A DNA stretch of 12,000 nucleotides from Clostridiales bacterium (lineage in GTDB: Bacteria > Bacillota > Clostridia > Peptostreptococcales > T1SED10-28): positions 1 to 12,000 of the forward strand of contig SLKF01000283.1 of NCBI GenBank assembly GCA_007134725.1, read 5' to 3'. The notes beneath the pieces were generated by a model, which saw only the letters and a program-made list of their open reading frames with translations, made no database searches and had not been told where the DNA came from. Numbering within the stretch: position 1 is the first letter of the stretch; each line of letters opens with the position of its first letter. Shown in pieces: positions 7,307-12,000 of the stretch. The position numbers and the translations under genes are program-made.

Positions 7307-7321
7307 CTATAGTTATTATAA
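7307..7321 (-). promoter_or_regulatory. PerR-box-like operator at the ferritin promoter
   Basis: Read on the minus strand the sequence is TTATAATAACTATAG, which matches 12 of the 14 defined bases of the Bacillus PerR box TTATAATNATTATAA. It covers the -10 element and the predicted start point, where a repressor would block transcription. The base composition makes chance matches possible. Confidence 0.45.
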
Positions 7322-7342
7322 CACAATTAGTCTGTTTTTGAA
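7315..7342 (-). promoter_or_regulatory. Candidate ferritin promoter
   Basis: On the minus strand a perfect -10 TATAAT (7315-7320) is preceded by TTCAAA (7337-7342) at 16 bases, a 4-of-6 match to the -35. The predicted transcript starts near 7308, about 40 bases before the ferritin start codon. Confidence 0.6.
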
Positions 7343-7403
7343 TGGGAAATAGAAATTTAGAAAGAAAGGTGGCTCATGACTTTTTATCTGAAGGAAAACA
7401 AGG

Positions 7404-7409
7404 TATAAT
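7404..7409 (+). promoter_or_regulatory. Possible -10 element for the HAD gene
   Basis: A perfect TATAAT, 72 bases before the HAD start. At 17 bases upstream only a poor -35 (TTTTTA, 7381-7386) is seen, so the promoter is weak or needs an activator. The divergent intergenic stretch 7267-7481 otherwise holds the ferritin promoter and nothing else I recognise. Confidence 0.35.
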
Positions 7410-7481
7410 AGATATTAAAGATCTTTATAGATAGGATTCGTTTTATGAAATTATTGATCAAATAGAAAGTTGGCATATCAG

Positions 7482-8330
7482 ATGAAATATAAACTCTTAG
7501 CAACAGATATGGATGGAACATTATTACAAAACGATAAAAAAATCTCTTCGAGGAATCTTAATGCCCTGGAGTCTGCCAGTAAAAAAGGCATTGAGATTGT
7601 GATTGCCACGGGAAGGTCCTACAGTACATTGAAAAAATATACGAACTTGTTTTCCTTTGATTGTTATCTTATTACAAACAATGGATCCATTATCCGCAAT
7701 AAAGGTCATGATGTTGAGAAATCTGTGTGTTTGGAACCGGAAGCAACAAGGGAAATTATTAAGGTGCTAATCAATGAAAAGGTATACTTTCACAGTTCCG
7801 ATGCGGAAAATATTTATATCCAAAGTTATAAAGCCCGATTTTCAGAGGCTAAGCGATTTTTGAAGCATGAGTATACTAATCCTGTAACCCTTTATAAATC
7901 CTTAATTTTAAAAATGATTTTTGATAAAAACCTTAAAAAAATTAATTTTCATGAATTTGCAGATCAAAACATCTCAATAAATACCTTTTTTATTCTTTCC
8001 GAACAGGAAGGGGTTTTAAGTAAAATCAAAGAACAATTAAATCAAATAAAAGGTGTTGCGGTTACCAGTTCATCATCGAATAACCTTGAAGCCTTAAGCG
8101 ATAAAGCTTCAAAAGGGACTGCCCTAAGTTATGTAGGTGAAAAACTTCAGATACAAAAGAAAGAAATGATTGCAATAGGGGATCAATTAAATGATCTTTC
8201 CATGATTCAATCTTCCGGTCTGGGAGTGGCCATGGCAAATGCCGATAAAAAAGTTTTAGAAAAAGCCGACTGGGTTACAAAAAGTAACGAAGACCATGGT
8301 GTGGCTTATGTAATAGAACAGTTGCTGTAA
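7482..8330 (+). CDS. Cof-type HAD-IIB family phosphatase
   Basis: Cytoplasmic haloacid dehalogenase-like hydrolase of the Cof/YkrA type, which dephosphorylates small phosphorylated metabolites such as sugar phosphates or flavin intermediates; the substrate cannot be read from sequence. Of 282 residues, motif I is LLATDMDGTLL (nucleophile D9, acid/base D11), motif II ATGRS (T43), motif III the lysine in ASKGTAL (K211), and motif IV IAIGDQLNDLSM (D234, D238). The central region of about residues 85-185 is the C2-type cap. ATG 7482 matches the usual family start MKYKLLATDMDG; an in-frame TTG at 7470 would add four residues. The ribosome site is weak for both (GAAAG at 7465-7469), so low translation is likely. 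It is followed after 92 bases by the aminotransferase without a visible terminator. Confidence 0.92.
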   Translation: MKYKLLATDMDGTLLQNDKKISSRNLNALESASKKGIEIVIATGRSYSTLKKYTNLFSFDCYLITNNGSIIRNKGHDVEKSVCLEPEATREIIKVLINEKVYFHSSDAENIYIQSYKARFSEAKRFLKHEYTNPVTLYKSLILKMIFDKNLKKINFHEFADQNISINTFFILSEQEGVLSKIKEQLNQIKGVAVTSSSSNNLEALSDKASKGTALSYVGEKLQIQKKEMIAIGDQLNDLSMIQSSGLGVAMANADKKVLEKADWVTKSNEDHGVAYVIEQLL

Positions 8331-8422
8331 TAGATATGAAATTTAACAGAGATAACAAAGACAGAATGTCTAAGAACTAACTGGTACAGCCTTAGAATAT
8401 TACATTTGGGAGGAATAATTAT

Positions 8423-9559
8423 ATGAAAGAAACCATGATCATGAGTCCCGGTCCTACGGAAGTTCATGAAGAAGTTAGAAGGGCAATGGCATCCCCAATT
8501 ACGCTACCGGAAGGACATCCTGAGTTTATTGATTACTATTTAAGCCTAACAGATAAGTTTAAAAAAATATTCAAAACCAAAAATGATGTCCGAATATTAA
8601 ACGGAGAAGGGATATTAGGATTAGAAGCGGCCATGGCCTCCTTATTAGAATCCGGTGATAGGGTACTATGTATCGAAAACGGATTATTTGGTAAAACGTT
8701 TGGGGAAATGGCAGAAAGCTATGGAGCTGAAGTAACCTATTTTTCTTCAGATAGTAAAAAACCCATCGATATTAATGGATTGGAGAAGTTTTTAATAAAG
8801 AACCGAGATTATAAACTCGCAACCTTAGTACATTGTGAAACTCCTACCGGAGTTATTAATAATATTGAAAAAATCTGTGCTTTGTTAAATAAGCATGGAA
8901 TACTCAGTGTAGTGGATGCGGTATCAACCATAGGTGGAGAAAAAATCGAAACAGATCAATGGAATCTTGATATAGTAATCACAGCGTCTCAGAAATGCTT
9001 GTCGGCCCCATCGGGTTTGGTCATAATGAGTATCAGCACTAAAGCATGGGAAATGATGTCGAACAAAAAACAAAAGACCCGAAGTTTCTATACCAATTTA
9101 TTACTTTGGAAAGATATTGAAAAAAATAAAGCATTGCCTTATAGCCAGCCGATTTCACTTTTATATGCATTGGATAAAGCGATTGACCGATGGAATCAGG
9201 AAGATATGATTGCTCGTCATAACTTCCTTGGAAATGGAGTAAAGCAAGCGGTGATCAATGCAGGGTTAAGTCTCTATCCTGACAGCGGATTTTCAAATAC
9301 TGTATCCACAGTGGTAATTCCCCAAGGAATCACCTACAAAATGATCCGAGATGAGTTATGGAAAGAGCATAAAATTCATGTGTCAACTTCCCTGGGAGAA
9401 TTATCCGGGAAAGTTCTACGTATTGGTCACATGGGAGAAAATTGCAATGAAGAAAAACTATACCGACTATTGAAAGCTATAACCATGGTGCTTAAAAAAT
9501 ATGGCGTTTTTTTAAAGGAAGATCTACATAAGGCTTTTGTAGATGCTCTGAGTAAATAA
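8423..9559 (+). CDS. Class V aminotransferase, alanine/serine-glyoxylate type
   Basis: Pyridoxal-phosphate enzyme of fold type I, AGXT/serine-pyruvate/PucG group, 378 residues, cytoplasmic. Seen are the N-terminal MSPGPTEVHEEVRRAM, the GEGILGLEAAMASLL cofactor-phosphate segment, HCETPTGVINN, VDAVSTIGG with D165 contacting the pyridine ring, the Schiff-base lysine K191 in SQKCLSAPSG, and RIGHMGE near the C-terminus with the carboxylate-binding arginine. Likely donors and acceptors are alanine or serine with glyoxylate or pyruvate; ureidoglycine or phosphonate substrates cannot be excluded. No purine-degradation or serA gene is next to it in the window. ATG 8423 has GGGAGGA at 8408-8414. It is followed after only 16 bases by the TerB-like gene, suggesting co-transcription. 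Confidence 0.9.
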   Translation: MKETMIMSPGPTEVHEEVRRAMASPITLPEGHPEFIDYYLSLTDKFKKIFKTKNDVRILNGEGILGLEAAMASLLESGDRVLCIENGLFGKTFGEMAESYGAEVTYFSSDSKKPIDINGLEKFLIKNRDYKLATLVHCETPTGVINNIEKICALLNKHGILSVVDAVSTIGGEKIETDQWNLDIVITASQKCLSAPSGLVIMSISTKAWEMMSNKKQKTRSFYTNLLLWKDIEKNKALPYSQPISLLYALDKAIDRWNQEDMIARHNFLGNGVKQAVINAGLSLYPDSGFSNTVSTVVIPQGITYKMIRDELWKEHKIHVSTSLGELSGKVLRIGHMGENCNEEKLYRLLKAITMVLKKYGVFLKEDLHKAFVDALSK

Positions 9560-9575
9560 CAAGGAGGAATATGGC

Positions 9576-10439
9576 ATGATAAGAGATATCAGAAAATTAG
9601 ATGGAGATATTAAACAGGAATATGGATTAATTCTTTCAAGTCTATTGAAAAATCTAAAAGATACAGATGTTTTTCAAATAAATGCCCTCTATAAAGTGAT
9701 GGCTTATATCCAAATCCCAAAAAAACATCGAAAAAAGATTCTAGACTTTTTCATGAACAGTGGTATAGAAGAGCCTTCTGTACAAAGATCTATAGATTCT
9801 TTATTAAGTAGGGTAAAGGGTCAGGAGCGAGACATTCTTCGCTTTACATTAATGCAGGATATATTATCTGTTTTAACAGCTAATCATTATGTATCCGAAG
9901 ATGAGAAAGAACTCATAGAGAAAATTCAACATCATTTACAAATAACCGATGAACAAATGCAAGTTTTTGAAGGGGAATTAAACCAGACAGGAGAGCTGGC
10001 TCTAAGGACAAAAATCTCGGATAAGAAAATATTGTTCAAAAGAAAAATCAGCAAATGTATAGCCATCGGTATACCCTTAGCTTTGTTATATTACAGTCCC
10101 CATAATGCGTACCGCCATAATTTTAAAAGTTTTGCATTGTTGCAAATCGATAAAAAAATCAACCCTCAGAAATCAGTTTTTTCTTTAGGAAAATACTTGG
10201 TACTGGGAGGAATTCTCTACAAAGGGGTTATTTGGGGAGTAAATCAAAAGAGAAAAAAACAGGATAAATTGGAAAAAATGCTGACAGAGGAATCTCAACA
10301 ATTAAAGAATCTTGGGCGAAAATACCTTGAAGAGGACCTTGCTTATTGTGAGAAAATTCATGGAAGAAATGTCTTGAATGATAACCAGATAAGATTTACA
10401 ATATTAATGGAAAAAACTTTAAAGTTTATTAATGATTAA
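9576..10439 (+). CDS. Unrecognised TerB-like protein with two membrane segments
   Basis: I do not recognise a named family. The 287-residue protein begins with a helical basic region (1-80). Residues about 85-135 look like a TerB/DjlA-type helical domain, with hydrophobic LMQDILSVLTANHYVSEDE and then ELIEKIQHHLQITDEQM, although the usual ADG is replaced by ANH. Two hydrophobic stretches at about 157-175 and 204-223 could form a membrane hairpin with a roughly 30-residue basic loop between them. A lysine/arginine-rich cytoplasmic-looking tail (224-287) follows. No catalytic motif is apparent. ATG 9576 has AAGGAGG at 9561-9567. The gene sits 16 bases after the aminotransferase and 34 bases before the CapA lipoprotein, so it may be co-expressed with an envelope protein. 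Being a real gene is well supported; function is unknown. Confidence 0.75.
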   Translation: MIRDIRKLDGDIKQEYGLILSSLLKNLKDTDVFQINALYKVMAYIQIPKKHRKKILDFFMNSGIEEPSVQRSIDSLLSRVKGQERDILRFTLMQDILSVLTANHYVSEDEKELIEKIQHHLQITDEQMQVFEGELNQTGELALRTKISDKKILFKRKISKCIAIGIPLALLYYSPHNAYRHNFKSFALLQIDKKINPQKSVFSLGKYLVLGGILYKGVIWGVNQKRKKQDKLEKMLTEESQQLKNLGRKYLEEDLAYCEKIHGRNVLNDNQIRFTILMEKTLKFIND

Positions 10440-10473
10440 ATATATAAGAATCACTAATGAAAGGAAGATCAAA

Positions 10474-11808
10474 TTGTCTAAAGCAAAGATCATCGCTTTA
10501 ATACTGATCATTTTCTTTTCAATAGTTACAATTACCGGTTGTAATATTGTAGAGGGAGAAAACAATCAAGAGGAAGAGAACAATCAAGAATCAGAAACAG
10601 AAAAAGATAATAGCCTGGAGGAAAAAGACCCTAATGAAGAACAAGAGAATGTTGAAGAAATTGAAGAAATCGAAGAACTTACTGAAGTAACTATCACTGC
10701 CGTAGGGGATGTGATGGTACATGAAAGTCAATTAAATGCTCAATACGATGAAACGGAAGATTCCTATGACTTTTCCAATAATTTCGAATACTTAGAACCT
10801 TATCTGGAAAATAGCGACATCAATATCGCTAACTTGGAAACCACCTTTGCCGGTAGAGACAGAGGGTATTCAAGTTTTCCATTATTCAACACTCCTGATG
10901 CCTTAGGCAAAGCCCTTGGAGAGGCAGGCTTTAACATTATCAGTACCATCAATAACCACACTTTTGATACCGGAGAACAAGGTTTTTTCAGGACATTGGA
11001 AGTTTTAGAGGAACAAGGTCTTATCCCTGTGGGTACCCGAATGGATGAAACCGAAGACCGGTATGTGATTGAAGAAATCGAAAATATAAAAGTAGGAATT
11101 ACCGCTTATACTTATGAAACTCAGCGAAATGAAGAGCAGATCACTTTAAACGGAATTTCAATACCCTCTCACTTAGAACCTTTGATGAATACGTTTCATG
11201 ATCATTATAAGGAAGAAGCGCTAGTTGAAATGGAAGAGATTATCCAAGGAATGAAAGCGGATGGGGCTGAGGTCATCATATTTAACCTTCATTGGGGAAA
11301 TGAGTATCACCGGGAACCTAGTGATCACCAAAGAGAACTCGCCACTAAACTGTCAGAACTCGGAGTCGATATCATATTTGGAAGCCATCCCCATGTGGTA
11401 CAACCCATAGATATCATTGAAAATAATGGACAGGAAACCCTGGTGATTTATTCTATGGGGAACTTAATATCCAATCAACGAGAAGAAACCTTAAGAAACT
11501 ATACGAATAATGCTCAGTATACGGAAGATGGTCTTATGGTTCATGTAACCTTCCAAAAGAGTTCTTTGTCCGGAGAAATAGAACGAACCCTAGTAGAATA
11601 CACCCCATTATGGGTGCACCGTTATACTAGGGGAAATGGTTTTGGATATTCTGTACTACCGGTAGCGGAGGCCATCGAGAATTTTGATGCTTTTAATATT
11701 CAATCCGATGCACTAAAAAATAGACTTCGAACATCTCTAGAACGAACGGAAGCCATGGTAAATATGAATATTGATTCCTTTATACTCAAAACTCATACTT
11801 CGGAGTAG
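10474..11808 (+). CDS. CapA-family (PgsA/YwtB-like) lipoprotein
   Basis: Predicted extracytoplasmic, lipid-anchored protein of the CapA metallophosphatase-like family, associated elsewhere with poly-gamma-glutamate or capsule synthesis. From TTG 10474 it is 444 residues: signal peptide with a KAK n-region, a hydrophobic core and lipobox ITGC (C23), then an acidic linker very rich in Glu, Asn and Gln (about 24-69), then the domain. Motifs are TAVGDVMVH (D79, H83), ANLET (N120, E122), NNHTFDTG (N161, H162), NLHWGNEYH (H273), GSHPHVVQP (H305, H307) and YSMGN. The open frame begins at ATG 10432, overlapping the preceding gene by 8 bases, but that codon lacks a ribosome site and would spoil the signal peptide. 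TTG 10474 has AGGAAG at 10462-10467. No capB/capC (pgsB/pgsC) ligase genes lie in the window, so a polymer role is unproven. Confidence 0.9.
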   Translation: MSKAKIIALILIIFFSIVTITGCNIVEGENNQEEENNQESETEKDNSLEEKDPNEEQENVEEIEEIEELTEVTITAVGDVMVHESQLNAQYDETEDSYDFSNNFEYLEPYLENSDINIANLETTFAGRDRGYSSFPLFNTPDALGKALGEAGFNIISTINNHTFDTGEQGFFRTLEVLEEQGLIPVGTRMDETEDRYVIEEIENIKVGITAYTYETQRNEEQITLNGISIPSHLEPLMNTFHDHYKEEALVEMEEIIQGMKADGAEVIIFNLHWGNEYHREPSDHQRELATKLSELGVDIIFGSHPHVVQPIDIIENNGQETLVIYSMGNLISNQREETLRNYTNNAQYTEDGLMVHVTFQKSSLSGEIERTLVEYTPLWVHRYTRGNGFGYSVLPVAEAIENFDAFNIQSDALKNRLRTSLERTEAMVNMNIDSFILKTHTSE

Positions 11809-11818
11809 AGCAAAGGAT
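11809..11818 (+). repeat. 10-base direct repeat, copy 1
   Basis: AGCAAAGGAT directly after the CapA stop codon; an identical copy lies at 11851-11860, 42 bases further on, inside the spacer of the candidate promoter. It may be chance. Confidence 0.4.
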
Positions 11819-11841
11819 TTCTTGCGATTTAACATCTATGC

Positions 11842-11870
11842 TTGAAAAAAAGCAAAGGATCCAGTACACT
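11842..11870 (+). promoter_or_regulatory. Candidate promoter of the FtsW/RodA-family gene
   Basis: TTGAAA (11842-11847) and TACACT (11865-11870) with a 17-base spacer, matching five and four of six consensus bases. The predicted start is near 11877, about 20 bases before the ATG at 11899. Confidence 0.5.
11851..11860 (+). repeat. 10-base direct repeat, copy 2
   Basis: Second copy of AGCAAAGGAT, lying between the -35 and -10 hexamers of the candidate promoter of the FtsW/RodA-family gene. Its position would suit a regulator site, but nothing else supports that. Confidence 0.4.
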
Positions 11871-11898
11871 AGTATCAGCAAAATGTAGGAGTGGGCAA

Positions 11899-12000
11899 AT
11901 GAAACTTGAAGGAAAAGCAATAAAAAACTTAGATTTTTCCATGCTTGCGGTAGTAATCATGATCTCCATCTTCGGAATTATCATGATTTCTAGCGCCACC
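11899..12000 (+). CDS. FtsW/RodA-family (SEDS) protein, 5' part only
   Basis: Thirty-four codons are present before the window ends. The sequence reads a short charged N-terminus, NLDFSMLAVV, then the first transmembrane helix ending in GIIMISSAT. This matches the N-terminus of SEDS peptidoglycan glycosyltransferases (RodA, FtsW, SpoVE), integral membrane enzymes that polymerise lipid II. Which member it is cannot be decided from so little sequence. ATG 11899 has AGGAG at 11887-11891 at a 7-base distance. It follows the CapA lipoprotein gene by 90 bases and has its own candidate promoter. The reading frame is open to the window edge, so it continues beyond. Confidence 0.85.
   Translation, partial: MKLEGKAIKNLDFSMLAVVIMISIFGIIMISSAT

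Noticed and set aside
7376..7408. Ten-codon frame after an AAAGGTGG sequence
   Set aside because: It ends inside the only candidate -10 element for the HAD gene and would not be transcribed from that promoter; too short to support.
7524..7709. Minus-strand 61-codon frame inside the HAD gene
   Set aside because: Shadow of the HAD coding frame.
8370..8395. Weak hairpin CTAAG/CTTAG before the aminotransferase
   Set aside because: Five base pairs around a 16-base loop with no T run; not a convincing terminator or riboswitch.

Overview
The window looks like chromosomal DNA of a low-GC, AT-rich Firmicute, most likely a member of the class Clostridia (inference). Supporting signs are strong AGGAGG-type ribosome binding sites, several likely TTG starts, consensus sigma-A promoters, a tyrosine T-box leader, a GSI-alpha-type GlnA, an additional long glutamine-synthetase-family protein, and a YtxH/DUF948 pair. 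No mobile element, CRISPR array, tRNA or rRNA gene was seen. Most of the window is housekeeping and stress/metabolism genes.

Layout. (1) 76-2022, +: a 648-residue glutamine-synthetase-family protein with an unusual catalytic region and a long helical C-terminal extension. (2) 2103-2897, +: two small membrane-anchored proteins (YtxH family, then DUF948 family), ended by a hairpin terminator at 2911-2938. (3) 2962-3444, +: methionine sulfoxide reductase MsrA, starting only about two dozen bases after that terminator. (4) 3451-5036, +: a consensus promoter, a T-box riboswitch with a UAC (Tyr) specifier and its terminator, then tyrS. A hairpin at 5058-5091 serves the convergent tyrS and glnA ends. 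(5) 5135-7266, -: glnA with its own promoter, then (further upstream on this strand) a ferritin gene with a promoter overlapped by a PerR-box-like sequence. (6) 7482-11808, +: a Cof-type HAD phosphatase, a class V (alanine/serine-glyoxylate type) aminotransferase, an unrecognised TerB-like membrane protein, and a CapA-family lipoprotein. The last three are tightly spaced and may be co-transcribed. (7) 11899-12000, +: the first 34 codons of an FtsW/RodA-family protein, cut by the window edge, with its own candidate promoter.

Functional themes are nitrogen assimilation (two GS-family proteins about 3 kb apart), oxidative and iron stress (MsrA, ferritin, possibly PerR control), tRNA-controlled aminoacylation (T-box/tyrS) and the cell envelope (CapA lipoprotein, FtsW/RodA, YtxH/DUF948).

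I see no clear new defence or mobile system. The points most worth following are the atypical active-site segments of both GS proteins, the undescribed TerB-like two-helix membrane protein next to the CapA lipoprotein, the possible PerR operator at the ferritin promoter, and the lack of room for a conventional promoter between the terminator at 2911-2938 and msrA.
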